Assembly: GCA_007361935.1 (NCBI GenBank)
Contig: CP041667.1
Location: forward strand, 2,136,501 to 2,200,500
DNA: 64,000 bases
Direction of reading: 5' to 3'
Source: Lachnospiraceae bacterium KGMB03038
GTDB lineage: Bacteria; Bacillota; Clostridia; Lachnospirales; Lachnospiraceae
Shown: in pieces, positions 35,801 through 44,207 of the stretch
Numbering within the stretch: position 1 is the first letter of the stretch
Layout of the letters: each line of letters starts with the position of its first letter
The notes under the pieces: generated by a model
The model's database searches: none
What the model saw: only the letters and a program-made list of their open reading frames with translations
What the model was told of the DNA's origin: nothing
Position numbers and translations under genes: made by a program

Positions 35801-36135
35801 GTAAACGCCAGTTCAAACTCCCCGCCGGTACATACTACGGTAAACGTCCCCTTCTCCACATGTCCGGGACGAAGGCCTGTTCCGTCATAGGTAAATTCCA
35901 GCCGTATCTGCCGTCCCTCAAAGCCCTGTTCTCTAAAATGGACACGAAAAGAAGACGGGTATACTAGTCCCCGTATCACACTGTCATTATTACTTTTTAT
36001 CCCCAAACTGCCCCTGTATACTTCCCCTTCTCCGATTATCAGGACCAGATTCGTTTCCTCAAACACAACTTCCGGCTTTTCCTGCCTGAAATCGCCTTTG
36101 GAAAATTTCTGAATCTTATTTTTCAAGTCTGACAC
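32833..36135 (-). CDS. DUF5717 family protein, very large
   Basis: About 1,100 residues make this the largest gene of the window after carB. The first 330 residues are beta-rich (immunoglobulin-like repeats such as YRGSLGIKSNNDSVIRGLVYPSSFRV), then a long helical array of TPR-like repeats from about 330 to 700. More beta structure follows, and the tail is rich in Lys, Arg and Pro (KKIGPPARKKSGKY). No membrane segment or signal peptide is seen. A GTG start at 36135 fits the family N-terminus (VSDLKNKIQKFSKGDF); a TTG at 36159 adds 8 residues without a ribosome site. It looks like a large scaffold; function is unknown. Confidence 0.78.
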   Translation of the reverse strand: MSDLKNKIQKFSKGDFRQEKPEVVFEETNLVLIIGEGEVYRGSLGIKSNNDSVIRGLVYPSSFRVHFREQGFEGRQIRLEFTYDGTGLRPGHVEKGTFTVVCTGGEFELAFTAIIERPYVMTTYGKVQSTDDFRKLAIKDFSEAGRLFRSTEFYEILKYENERIFYLYDNMRKWSLGDQALEEFLVGIKQKECIFLTLPGEGMLYEDVHESTKGVISLMKNTWGYMPIRIVTEGDFLKVTRTEISTEDFVGNGYEMEYLIRPEYLHGGRNYGAVRFVTPYETLVYEVEVMENQEYHEDHHVPELLMAQILKEYVGYTAGRIERSSWVESAIEKATELRRMDPQNEMYQLLLANIYLVGEKKEEAKWILENYNYNRFAIGKDPLTNCYYLYLTALVRGVSSYTERVLDEIGKAYMRRQDSWELLRMILELDSHYRNPYKRLEVLEQQFEFGTCQVLFYLESYLCYQEKPTLLKKLGKFEIQVLNFATKYRLMTKELALYIANFASQQKHYSEPLFRILERLYKMYNETMILNTICTLLIKGNKTEKRYFEWYQRAVEEELKIAELYEYYMITLDTEKQKGPLPKAIFLYFSHGNSLDYKKEAFLYANLLTYEVGGEDLYLAYREQMVSFTWEQLLKRHITEHLRTLYKWFCKEEDMDAERMEAMRDICFAYAITTKVPGMNCVLVIEKDGTVKQRVPYNAEEGQTIVFLYDKESRIIWESQEGRYYTDSIPYETKRLFYEPHFVEVCRKYGAAVGKWKEADPREEVTFENIQLKGLNVFDEREVLRLCSRRIREENYQEDEFLTYLCIELFRRGQYDKTTLMYLSDCYCGATADMKRLWKALREYGIASHKLGERIITQMVFTEDMFEEEKIFEDYYLSNNVYFRVRQAYLAFAAKEYVVRGRTVDSCIFEIIANECEKKEDLPDICKAALLKYYSAQDYPAEIENVLHQTLREMCEKQLIFPEYLKYPEGWLREVQLYDKVMLSYQARPGSRVALFYKIRSGEREELGFHEEMLVPVYDNLYVKQFILYRDEVLSYYFQEKQGRKTYTTKTKKIGPPARKKSGKYSKLNAMIKMPPARKKRAMIGFKEEEKAARQIFKRY

Positions 36136-36147
36136 CTGCTTCTTTCG

Positions 36148-36175
36148 TTGCTTTTTCAAAAAAACATATTATAAT
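36148..36175 (+). promoter_or_regulatory. Candidate promoter of the aminotransferase gene
   Basis: TTGCTT (36148-36153) and TATAAT (36170-36175) are 16 nt apart and lie about 80 nt before the start codon. A TATAAT-like box on the minus strand nearby could drive the divergent DUF5717 gene. Confidence 0.55.
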
Positions 36176-36255
36176 GAATTATAGCATTGAATGAACGGTC
36201 ATGGCAATGCCGGAAGTACAAAATCTTCGAAATACATGATAAAGGAGACTTGTTT

Positions 36256-37344
36256 ATGGGTAAAAAACCGGAATTTCATGGAAGCGACCTGGAAAAAATC
36301 GAAGAATACTATCACATTCCCAAGGAAGAGATCGTCTGTTTCAGCGCGAACGTCAATCCTCTTGGACTTTCTGACACAGTACGCCAGAAACTGGTCCGCA
36401 ATCTGGATATCATATGCCGGTACCCGGACCGGGCTTACAAAAGTCTCCGTCAGACTATCGGCGCGTACTGCGGCGCCGACCCGGCCCATATCGTGGTCGG
36501 AAACGGCTCTACAGAACTGATTTCTCTTCTGATCTCCCAGCGGGCGCCAAGAAAGGCTCTGGTCCTTGGCCCCACTTATTCAGAATACGCAAGAGAACTT
36601 TCCTTAGTAGGCGGTTCTATGGAATACTATCATCTTCGGGAGGAAGATGATTTCATCCTGGACATTGACGACTTTCTCTCCCACATAGATACGGATGTCG
36701 ATATGGTGATCTTATGCAATCCCAATAACCCCACCTCCTCCGCTATCCCCTGCCGGGATATGGAGCGGATCATCTGTGAATGTGAGAAGAAGGACGTATT
36801 CGTCATGATCGATGAGACTTATGTGGAGTTCGCTCCATCCGTCTCCCAGATCAGCGCCGTATCTCTGGTTCCCAAATATGATCACTTTATGGTCATCCGA
36901 GGCGTCTCCAAGTTCTTTGCCGCTCCGGGGCTTAGATTCGGTTATGGGATCACCAGCAACGAACGATTCCTCACAGCCCTTTTGACCCATCAGAATCCTT
37001 GGAGTTTGAACAGCATCGGCGCTTTTGCCGGCGAAGAAATGTTAAAAGACCAGACGTATATCCAGAAGACCCGGGCCCTGATCGCCAGCCAGCGGGAAGA
37101 AATGCTCCGCCGGCTGGCCGGCTCCGAAACCTATAAGACCTATCCCGCCTACGGCAACTTTATCCTGGCCCGGATCATGAAAGAAGGGGTAACCTCTTTC
37201 GACGTGTTTGAAAAAGCCATCCATCAGAAGCTGATGATCCGAGACTGTTCCTCCTTCGCGGAACTGGAAGGCGAATACATCCGGTTCTGCATCATGCTGC
37301 CGGAAGACAACGCACGCCTGATGGACTGCCTGCTGGATGTGTAG
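36256..37344 (+). CDS. Class I/II PLP aminotransferase (HisC/CobD-like)
   Basis: The 362-residue enzyme has the fold-type I landmarks: VCFSANVNPLG near the start, VGNGSTELISLL, NPNNPTSSAI, MIDETYVEF and SKFFAAPGLRFGYG, where the lysine binds pyridoxal phosphate. The pattern is shared by histidinol-phosphate aminotransferase and CobD threonine-phosphate decarboxylase; NVNPLG resembles CobD more. No his or cob genes are adjacent, so substrate is open. AAAGGAG is spaced 8 nt before the ATG at 36256. Repeat copy A with its hairpin follows the stop. Confidence 0.88.
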   Translation: MGKKPEFHGSDLEKIEEYYHIPKEEIVCFSANVNPLGLSDTVRQKLVRNLDIICRYPDRAYKSLRQTIGAYCGADPAHIVVGNGSTELISLLISQRAPRKALVLGPTYSEYARELSLVGGSMEYYHLREEDDFILDIDDFLSHIDTDVDMVILCNPNNPTSSAIPCRDMERIICECEKKDVFVMIDETYVEFAPSVSQISAVSLVPKYDHFMVIRGVSKFFAAPGLRFGYGITSNERFLTALLTHQNPWSLNSIGAFAGEEMLKDQTYIQKTRALIASQREEMLRRLAGSETYKTYPAYGNFILARIMKEGVTSFDVFEKAIHQKLMIRDCSSFAELEGEYIRFCIMLPEDNARLMDCLLDV

Positions 37345-37352
37345 GGCCATTT

Positions 37353-37410
37353 GGGTACACCGCAAAACGCAATTGGGGACGTAGCCTTTTTAAACTTTAC
37401 TACGTCCCCT
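37353..37410 (+). repeat. 22-nt-unit repeat element, copy A (one unit) with hairpin
   Basis: One GGTACACC-type unit at 37354-37375 is followed by a perfect 10-bp stem, GGGGACGTAG at 37375-37384 and CTACGTCCCC at 37400-37409, beginning 30 nt after the aminotransferase stop. It resembles the larger copies at 37.9, 45.0 and 48.7 kb. It likely doubles as the terminator of this gene. Confidence 0.82.
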
Positions 37411-37446
37411 GTTATTATTTTAACATTTTCTCTTCTCCCGCATCCT

Positions 37447-37791
37447 CTACTTTTTCAAGATCAATGCCACAAATGTTAAATCCTCTGTTCCATTATTCTT
37501 CATTCCATGCCCATCTCCGTCTTTGCAGAAGAACACGTCTCCCGGTTCCGCAGGAATTGCCTTTCCATTATCGTCATACATTCCTTTTCCGGACAAGATA
37601 TAATACGTCTCCGTCTCCCCGTGATGCTCGTGATGCCCAAGCTCGCACCCCGGACATAATGTTACCTTGCTGAACATCTTACAATGCTCTCCCAATTCTT
37701 CCGGAGAAAGCAGCCCTTCTTTCATAATAAACCCGGCGCCGCCGTTGGCACGTTCCACCTTCACAATCTCACGTTCTCCAGCTTTTGTCAT
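37447..37791 (-). CDS. Cupin-domain protein
   Basis: The 114-residue protein is a single cupin barrel. The first motif reads GHHEHHGETETYYILSGKG (His/His/Glu metal ligands at about 54-60, the later Glu near 60) and the second is GDVFFCKDGDGHGMKN. Small metal-binding cupins act as isomerases, dioxygenases or ligand sensors; the substrate is not evident. It stands alone between two repeat-element copies, with its own upstream AT-rich region. Confidence 0.87.
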   Translation of the reverse strand: MTKAGEREIVKVERANGGAGFIMKEGLLSPEELGEHCKMFSKVTLCPGCELGHHEHHGETETYYILSGKGMYDDNGKAIPAEPGDVFFCKDGDGHGMKNNGTEDLTFVALILKK

Positions 37792-37894
37792 AAAAATACC
37801 TCCTATTCCTTACTCCTTTGCAGCAATTAAAATCCATCCATCGGTGGAAGATTTTCTATAAAAACAATACATCCGCCAGCCAAAACTGTCAACC

Positions 37895-37973
37895 GGGTAC
37901 AGGGCAAATTGCGTTTGGGTACACCGTAAAATGCAATTTGGGACGTAGTACTTTTAAACTTTACTACGTCCCC
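37895..37973 (-). repeat. 22-nt-unit repeat element, copy B (two units) with hairpin
   Basis: Units start at 37896 and 37918, exactly 22 nt apart. The hairpin is GGGACGTAGTA at 37940-37950 paired with TACTACGTCCC at 37962-37972, ending 7 nt before the stop codon of the minus-strand permease. Its position and T-containing loop fit a terminator of the BceAB-type operon. Confidence 0.85.
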
Positions 37974-37979
37974 GGTTAA

Positions 37980-39977
37980 TTAATTCACAATTTTATAATA
38001 CTCTTTTGCTGTTACAGCGAACACGATTACATAAAACACTGCGAACACTGCTCCTGTCACTACTGTGCACACGGCGAATAATGGTACGTTTACCAAGTTC
38101 AGTGTGGCCAGCAGCTTTGTGATGACTTTGAACGCCACGGCAATATGAATGAATGCCGCGATCAGGGGCAGGAAGAAGACGGTAAGCACTTGGCTTCTGA
38201 TGGAACGGCGCACCTCTCGTTTGCTCATTCCCACTTTCTGCATGATCTGATAGCGCTCTCGGTCGTCATATCCTTCTGAGATCTGCTTATAATAAATGAT
38301 CAGTACGGTTGCCATCAAGAACATAATCCCCAGATAAAGCCCGATAAAAAGGATTCCGCCGTACAGCAGGTAGAAACTTTCTTTGCTCAGTTCTCTGCTC
38401 TCGCATAGAGCGCCGGGAAACTGGGCGTTCATGATCTCTTCCTGCAGCTGCTGTGACATATCGGCCTTCTCCTTGTCAGAGCCTATCATATCAAACCCTG
38501 TCACATATTCTATCTTGGTGGCGTCTTCCAGGTATTCCTTCTGCATACCGCTGTGTTCCCTTACATAAGCCATCACTTCCTGTATTTCCTGAGTGTCCCT
38601 GACAATGAGGTAAATGCCGTGTACCGTCCGGGTCTGGTTCTTTGGCTCGATCTTCAGTTCTTCCGGCTCGCCTTTTACCTGATAGGTCTTATCCGCGATC
38701 TCCAGAGTTTCCTCCCCGTAGGTTCCTTCCGGGTCGTAAGCCAGCACTTCATCCTCCTCAAGGGTTGCATCCTCTCCCTCCATCTGATTATAGTCTTCCA
38801 GCGGAATCAGATAAACCTCATATATCGAAGATACTGCCAGTCCATAATCCTGGTCAGAAGCCAGATCAAACTGCTTTCCTTTCCGTACAGCCGCCGCGCT
38901 TCCCTCGTGATACGCCAGTATATTGGTCCGTTCCACTCCATATTCATCCGCCACGCTTCCGATCAATTCCTGAAGCTTTTCCTCCTGTCCGCCCGATTCC
39001 GGCGCTATCGTCACAGAGAATTCCCTGGAAAAACGGGCGCTCAGCACATCTTCCATTCCCACATACAGGGAAACCGTGCTGGAGATAATGACCAGTACCA
39101 TTGTGCTCAGGATACAGATATTGGCAAGTCCCACTCCGTTTTGCTTCATCCGGTAGATCATCCCGGAGATGGAGGTGAAATGATTCGGCTTATAGTAGAA
39201 ATTCTTTCTCCTGCGCAGCGCTTTCAAAAGAGCGATGCTTCCTGCCACAAATAGAGAATAGGTCCCCAGGATCACGCAGACCACCGCCACAAAAAACAGC
39301 TGCAGCGCAGCCAGCGGCGCCTCAGTTGTCAGCGCGATATAATATCCGATCCCGATCATGACCAAGCCAAAAATCGTAAGAAGCCACCGAGTCTTAGGCT
39401 CTTTCTCTCCCTGACTGCCGCCGCTTAACAGCTCAACCGGTTTGGCATGTCGGATCTGCAGAAGATTGTAGGCCAGCGTCATTGCGAAAATGATCAGGAA
39501 CAGTCCCACAGCCGCCATCAGCGCAGGGACAGACACCTCGAAAGACATTCTCACATCATAACGCACGATCTTCAGCAGGATCAGATACATCAGCCGGCTG
39601 AACACCAGGCCAAAGACCAGGCCGGCCCCGATACTGACTGTTCCTGTCAGAAGCGTCTCTACACACAGCATTTTCGCAATATGCCGTTTCCCCATTCCAA
39701 GAATGTTATAAACTCCAAGCTCCTTTTTTCTGCGTTTGATCAGGAAGCTGTTTGTATAAAACAAGAAGATCACCGCAAACACTACCATAATATTAGAAGC
39801 AATGCCAAGACAGCTTTGAAGCGCGCTGTCATCAGGAATACTGCCGCTTCTCCCCAAAGCATTTATAATATAATACATCATGACTGTCAGAGCGGCCGTC
39901 AGGATATAAGGCAGGTAAGTCTTGCGGTTATTCTTCAGATTGGTCAGCGCCAGTCTGGTATAGATCGAACTACTCAC
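37980..39977 (-). CDS. FtsX-type ABC transporter permease (BceB-like)
   Basis: The 665-residue permease has the Bce/VraG plan: one helix after SSIYTRLALTNLKNN, three helices, then three more around residues 195-255. A large extracellular domain follows at about 315-520 and four C-terminal helices including MQKVGMSKREVRRSI. Such permeases confer resistance to, or sense, cell-wall-active peptides such as bacitracin together with a histidine kinase. A GTG at 39977 has AGGAGG 8 nt upstream and overlaps the ATPase stop by 8 nt. Confidence 0.9.
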   Translation of the reverse strand: MSSSIYTRLALTNLKNNRKTYLPYILTAALTVMMYYIINALGRSGSIPDDSALQSCLGIASNIMVVFAVIFLFYTNSFLIKRRKKELGVYNILGMGKRHIAKMLCVETLLTGTVSIGAGLVFGLVFSRLMYLILLKIVRYDVRMSFEVSVPALMAAVGLFLIIFAMTLAYNLLQIRHAKPVELLSGGSQGEKEPKTRWLLTIFGLVMIGIGYYIALTTEAPLAALQLFFVAVVCVILGTYSLFVAGSIALLKALRRRKNFYYKPNHFTSISGMIYRMKQNGVGLANICILSTMVLVIISSTVSLYVGMEDVLSARFSREFSVTIAPESGGQEEKLQELIGSVADEYGVERTNILAYHEGSAAAVRKGKQFDLASDQDYGLAVSSIYEVYLIPLEDYNQMEGEDATLEEDEVLAYDPEGTYGEETLEIADKTYQVKGEPEELKIEPKNQTRTVHGIYLIVRDTQEIQEVMAYVREHSGMQKEYLEDATKIEYVTGFDMIGSDKEKADMSQQLQEEIMNAQFPGALCESRELSKESFYLLYGGILFIGLYLGIMFLMATVLIIYYKQISEGYDDRERYQIMQKVGMSKREVRRSIRSQVLTVFFLPLIAAFIHIAVAFKVITKLLATLNLVNVPLFAVCTVVTGAVFAVFYVIVFAVTAKEYYKIVN

Positions 39978-40737
39978 CGCTCTCACCTCCTGTTGTCAGC
40001 ACCGTCAGCGTATCCGAAATCTTCTGATACATCTGCTCATTGGTGAGGTTCCCCCGATACAGCTGATGGAAGACAATGCCGTCTTTGATAAAAAGAATCC
40101 TCTTTGCGCTGCTGGCCGCCTTGATGCTGTGGGTCACCATCAGAATCGTCTGCCCATCCTGGTTGATCGCGGCAAACAACTGCAAAAGCTCATCCGCCGC
40201 CCTGGAGTCCAAAGCCCCGGTTGGCTCATCTGCCAGGATCAGCTGGGGCTTGGTGATCAGCGCTCTGGCAATGGCCGCCCGCTGTTTCTGTCCCCCAGAC
40301 ACCTCGTAGGGATATTTCTCCAGAATATTTTCAATCCCAAGCCTTTGGGCGATGGGTTTTATCTTCTCCTCCATCTCCGGATATTTCCTGCCGGAAAGTA
40401 CCAGCGGCAGGAAGATATTATCCTTAAGAGAAAACGTATCCAAAAGATTAAAGTCCTGAAACACGAACCCCAGGTTCTGCCTCCGAAACGCCGCGATCTC
40501 TTTTTCCTTAACACTGCTTAAATCCCGCCCTTTCAGATAGACCTTTCCGCCGGTGGGCCGGTCCAGCGCCGCCAGAATATTTAAAAGCGTGGTCTTGCCG
40601 GAGCCAGACTCTCCCATGATCGCCACATATTCCCGCGGCTCTACAGAGAAATTCACATCTCTTAACGCCTCTACCTGGTTTCCTCCAAACCGGGTGGTAT
40701 ATATCTTCTTTACATTTTTTACATCCAATAACGCCAT
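39970..40737 (-). CDS. ABC transporter ATP-binding protein (BceA-like)
   Basis: The 255-residue ATPase has Walker A GESGSGKTT, Q-loop FVFQDFNLL, signature VSGGQKQRAAIARAL, Walker B LILADEPTGALDS and the switch His in VTHSIKAAS. It belongs to the MacB/LolD/BceA group. A start at 40737 (MALLDVKN) has GGAAAGGACGGG upstream; earlier in-frame ATGs precede that site. It works with the overlapping permease gene and probably with the upstream two-component system. Confidence 0.92.
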   Translation of the reverse strand: MALLDVKNVKKIYTTRFGGNQVEALRDVNFSVEPREYVAIMGESGSGKTTLLNILAALDRPTGGKVYLKGRDLSSVKEKEIAAFRRQNLGFVFQDFNLLDTFSLKDNIFLPLVLSGRKYPEMEEKIKPIAQRLGIENILEKYPYEVSGGQKQRAAIARALITKPQLILADEPTGALDSRAADELLQLFAAINQDGQTILMVTHSIKAASSAKRILFIKDGIVFHQLYRGNLTNEQMYQKISDTLTVLTTGGESGE

Positions 40738-40857
40738 GTTTTTCCCGTCCTTTCCTTGTCTGTTTTTCATTACAAGGTTATTATAGAAAAAGGGAAAATG
40801 TACTGCCATTGATTTGGATTACATTTTCCCTTTCAATCTTACAAAAATGTACGGTTC

Positions 40858-41861
40858 TTATTCCAGACGGTAGGTATCGCGGTCCAGCCGCAGATAGACG
40901 CTGGTCCCCTGTCCCACCTGAGAACGGATCTCAATCTTGTGCCCCAGCCGGTCCAATATAGATTTGCACAGATACAGCCCGATTCCGGTAGATTTCTTAT
41001 CTCTGCGCCCGTTATAACCGGTAAATCCTTTTTCAAACACTCTGGGCAGGTCCTCCGGCGAAATTCCGATCCCAGTGTCCCGGATCACCAGCGCATCCTC
41101 CTCCATATAGATGGAAATGCTCCCTTTTTCGTATATTTTAACCCATTAGAAAGAATCTGTTCGATCACAAAGACCAGCCATTTTTCATCGGTCAGCACCC
41201 GCTTCCCGGTTTCTTGAAAGTCCAGTCTGATCTTCCTTAAAATAAACATTTTAGAATATTTGCGGATTGCCTGGCGGATCACGTCATCCAGCTGATATTC
41301 CTGAAAATCAAGATCTGAAGACATATCCCCCATCCGCAGATAGAGAAGGACCATTTCTACATACTGCTCGATCTTAAAAAGTTCCACCTTCATGTCGCGC
41401 CTCAGCGCCGACTCCTTATCTCCTTCCTCTTCCCAGGACTGGAGCAGTATCCGCATAGCGGCGATAGGCGTCTTGATCTGATGAACCCACATGCCGTAAT
41501 AATCCGCCGTCTCCTGCTTGGAAATCCGCATATCGGATTCAATCTCCAGTTTATCTTCATAAAGCCTGCGCAGGATATTCTGGTAGTCTTCTTCGATCAA
41601 TGTGCCTGGGGCCGGCATGCCTTCCAGCTCTGTAATGATCTTCTGCTCTGTCTCCACAAGGGCGCGATGTCTTCCATAATATCGGATGAATCCCGCCACT
41701 CCATATACAAGCACCCAGACAAACGTCAGAAGAAATCCGTACTTTACCGCTTCCAGTTCAATATTATAGAGATAGAAGACCACAATAAAAACGCCCGCAA
41801 ATCCTGCGTACAGACAGATATCCTTGATATGTTCCCTGCAAAATCTTCCCAGAATCCTCAT
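40858..41861 (-). pseudogene. BceS-type sensor histidine kinase with single-base frameshift
   Basis: Two overlapping frames together make one kinase. The first (41861 to 41085) has two membrane helices near the N-terminus, the H-box MWVHQIKTPIAAMR and an N-box EQILSNGLKYTKKG, then runs out of frame. The second frame, to 40858, continues with IYMEEDALVIRDTGIGISPEDL, the FEKGFTGYNGR loop and STGIGLYLCKSI. Adding one A to the A5 run near 41129-41133 joins them as TKKG-SISIYMEED. This could be a sequencing or assembly error, a real loss of function, or -1 frameshifting at the A-rich run. The start has AAGGAG upstream. The partner regulator lies beyond pepD. Confidence 0.85.
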
Positions 41862-41872
41862 TTTTTCTCTCC

Positions 41873-43351
41873 TTAAGACGTCAATCGTTTCAGCACATCC
41901 CTGATCAGCCGGTAAAATCGTTCAAAGGATTCTAAAGACAAGGATTCTTCCGGCGTATGGCAGTTCCGGATATCCGGGCCTACCGCGATACAGTCCAATT
42001 CTGGAATAGCCTGGCAAAATAAGCCGCATTCCAATCCCGCGTGGATGCCCTCGATCTTCAGCTCTTTCCCGAACAGGGCCTGATAACTTTCCTGGAAAAT
42101 CCGACGGATCCTGGAATCTTCCCGGTAAGCCCACCCCGGATAAACTCCGCTTATCTCTGCCGCGAATCCAAAGACAGCGCCAAGAACTGTCAGTTTCTCT
42201 TTTATTTCTTCCTGGATCGAATCCACCGAGGATCTGGGGGAAAAGATGATCCGCAGAGATTCTTCCTCTGTCCTTGCCGCTGCCAGATTGGTGGAAGCCA
42301 CCACAAATCCTTCTAGACTGAGACTGCGCTTCTGCACCCCATTGGGCGCCAGATAGACGGCTTCCACAAATGCCCTTCCATCTTCCGCTGAAAGTACCGG
42401 TCCCTCCTTTTCCTGCTCCACAGTTACTTGACAGGTAAAACCTGGTTCTTCCCCGGACAATTCCTCTTGCAGCATCCGGATCTTAGTCTTGCAAAATTCC
42501 TTCGCCTGCTCTGCTTCCTCTGACCGCGCAAAAATCAGCGCCGCCGCACATTCCCGCGGAATGGCGTTCTCCTTATCGCCTCCCTGGAAATTCGCAAGCC
42601 TTCCCTGAAATTTTCCTTCCCTTTTCGTCCCCTCCGGGGCTTCCAAAAACGGATGGATCAGACGGGCCATCAGCCGGTTGGCGTTCTGCCGCTCTTTGCC
42701 AATATCCATCCCCGAATGACCTCCCATAAGGCCGGAGATCTCAAGACGCAGCAGGGTTCCTGTCTGCCGCTCCCAGTTTGCCGGCCGGATCAGTTCCAGA
42801 TGCAGTCCGCCGGCGCAGCTTACAGTGGCTTTGCCTTCTTCCTCCGAATCCATGTTGATCATGGTCCTGGCCTGGATCAGTGACTTGTCCAGCCCATTTG
42901 CCCCGATCAGTCCCACCTCTTCCTGAGCGGTAAACACACATTCCAGCGGAGGATGGATGAGCGCGCCGTCATCCAGCACTGCCAGCATAGCGGCTATCGC
43001 CGCCCCGTTGTCCGCTCCCAAAGTTGTTCCGTCCGCTTTCAGAAGGCCGTCTTCCTCCACCAGGGAAATCCCCTCTCTGGCAAAATCATGTTTTACTTCC
43101 CTGCGTTTCTCACATACCATATCCGTATGGCCCTGAAGCATAACTGGCGGCAGATCTTCCGCCCCTTTGCTCCCGCCTTTTTTGATCACCACGTTATGGA
43201 GCTCGTCCCTATAACACCAAAGCCCTCTCTTTTGGGCAAAATCTTCCAGATACTTTCCGATCTGTTCCTCATTTCCAGATTCCCTTGGAATTTTGCTGAT
43301 CTCACGGAAAAAATATAATAATTTCTCCTTATCTCCATCTGTCCGGTTCAT
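41873..43351 (-). CDS. pepD: Cytosolic aminoacyl-histidine dipeptidase (M20C)
   Basis: The 492-residue metallopeptidase hydrolyses Xaa-His and other dipeptides. The M20 motifs are visible: LQGHTDMV with the metal-binding His-x-Asp, LGADNGAAIAAML, the catalytic Glu in TAQEEVGLIGANG, and a later His in HAGLECG. Length and motif order match PepD. It sits between the response regulator and the kinase, 11 nt before the kinase start, an uncommon insertion in a Bce-type operon. Confidence 0.92.
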   Translation of the reverse strand: MNRTDGDKEKLLYFFREISKIPRESGNEEQIGKYLEDFAQKRGLWCYRDELHNVVIKKGGSKGAEDLPPVMLQGHTDMVCEKRREVKHDFAREGISLVEEDGLLKADGTTLGADNGAAIAAMLAVLDDGALIHPPLECVFTAQEEVGLIGANGLDKSLIQARTMINMDSEEEGKATVSCAGGLHLELIRPANWERQTGTLLRLEISGLMGGHSGMDIGKERQNANRLMARLIHPFLEAPEGTKREGKFQGRLANFQGGDKENAIPRECAAALIFARSEEAEQAKEFCKTKIRMLQEELSGEEPGFTCQVTVEQEKEGPVLSAEDGRAFVEAVYLAPNGVQKRSLSLEGFVVASTNLAAARTEEESLRIIFSPRSSVDSIQEEIKEKLTVLGAVFGFAAEISGVYPGWAYREDSRIRRIFQESYQALFGKELKIEGIHAGLECGLFCQAIPELDCIAVGPDIRNCHTPEESLSLESFERFYRLIRDVLKRLTS

Positions 43352-43402
43352 ATGCTCCGTCCTCCTTGTCTGATCTTTTCGTCCGTTTATCTTTTCGTCT
43401 TT

Positions 43403-44077
43403 TTATGCTTTCAGAAAGTATCCAACGCCCTTTTTCGTCCGGATCAGGTCTTTTGCCCCCAGGCTCTCCAGTTTCTTCCGAAGCCTTGCCACGTTGACCG
43501 TAAGAGTATTGTCATCGATAAATTCGTCGCTCTCCCAAAGTCTTGCGATGATCTCGTCTCTGGAAACGATTTTCTCCGCGTTTTCCATTAAGATCTGCAA
43601 AATACGAAACTCATTTTTCGTCAGCTCCAGCTTTTCCCCCTGGAAAGTCACCGTGGCATCGCCCAGATTCAGAAGAAGCCCCTGATAGTCCATAATATTG
43701 ACTGCTCCCTGAAGAGAATAAACTCTGCGCAGGACCGCCTGTATCTTCGCCGTCACCACGCCCAGGTCAAAAGGTTTCTCAATAAATTCGTCCCCGCCCA
43801 TGTTCATGGCCATCACAATATTCATATTATCATTGGCAGAAGATAAGAAAATGATCGGCACATTGGAAAGTTTGCGGATCTCCTGACACCAGTAGAACCC
43901 GTTATAGAATGGCAGTACGATATCCAGCAGGACCAGTTGGGGCTCAAATCTACCAAACTGCTCCATTACATTTTTAAAATCTTCCGCATACTCCACTTCA
44001 TAGTTCCACCGCCGCAGATGGGCCGCCAAATTTTCCGCGATAGTCCTGTCGTCTTCCACGATCAAAATCTTGTACAT
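43403..44077 (-). CDS. OmpR-family response regulator (BceR-like)
   Basis: The 224-residue regulator has a receiver domain with EDD acidic pocket (ILIVEDDRTI), phospho-acceptor Asp in VLLDIVLPFYNG and Lys in FIEKPFDLG, then a winged-helix domain (ELTKNEFRILQILMENAEKIVSRDEI and TVNVARLRKKLE). A start at 44077 follows GGGAGCAGAG; the longer frame upstream has no supported start. It should be phosphorylated by the downstream kinase and control the ABC genes. Confidence 0.9.
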   Translation of the reverse strand: MYKILIVEDDRTIAENLAAHLRRWNYEVEYAEDFKNVMEQFGRFEPQLVLLDIVLPFYNGFYWCQEIRKLSNVPIIFLSSANDNMNIVMAMNMGGDEFIEKPFDLGVVTAKIQAVLRRVYSLQGAVNIMDYQGLLLNLGDATVTFQGEKLELTKNEFRILQILMENAEKIVSRDEIIARLWESDEFIDDNTLTVNVARLRKKLESLGAKDLIRTKKGVGYFLKA

Positions 44078-44207
44078 TTTCTCTGCTCCCGCCACTGAAA
44101 AGGGGCTGTCGCGCCAGCTTAAGGATGAAGTCCTTCCCTTCAGCCGGACGATGCCCCGTATCATATTTGTCTCTATGGTAAATGTTTCTCTCTTATTTGT
44201 CAAATGC

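Noticed and set aside
41125..41140. Programmed -1 frameshifting in the kinase.
   Set aside because: The A5 run reads GAAAAAG rather than the efficient AAAAAAG, and no stimulating hairpin is evident; kept only as one option.
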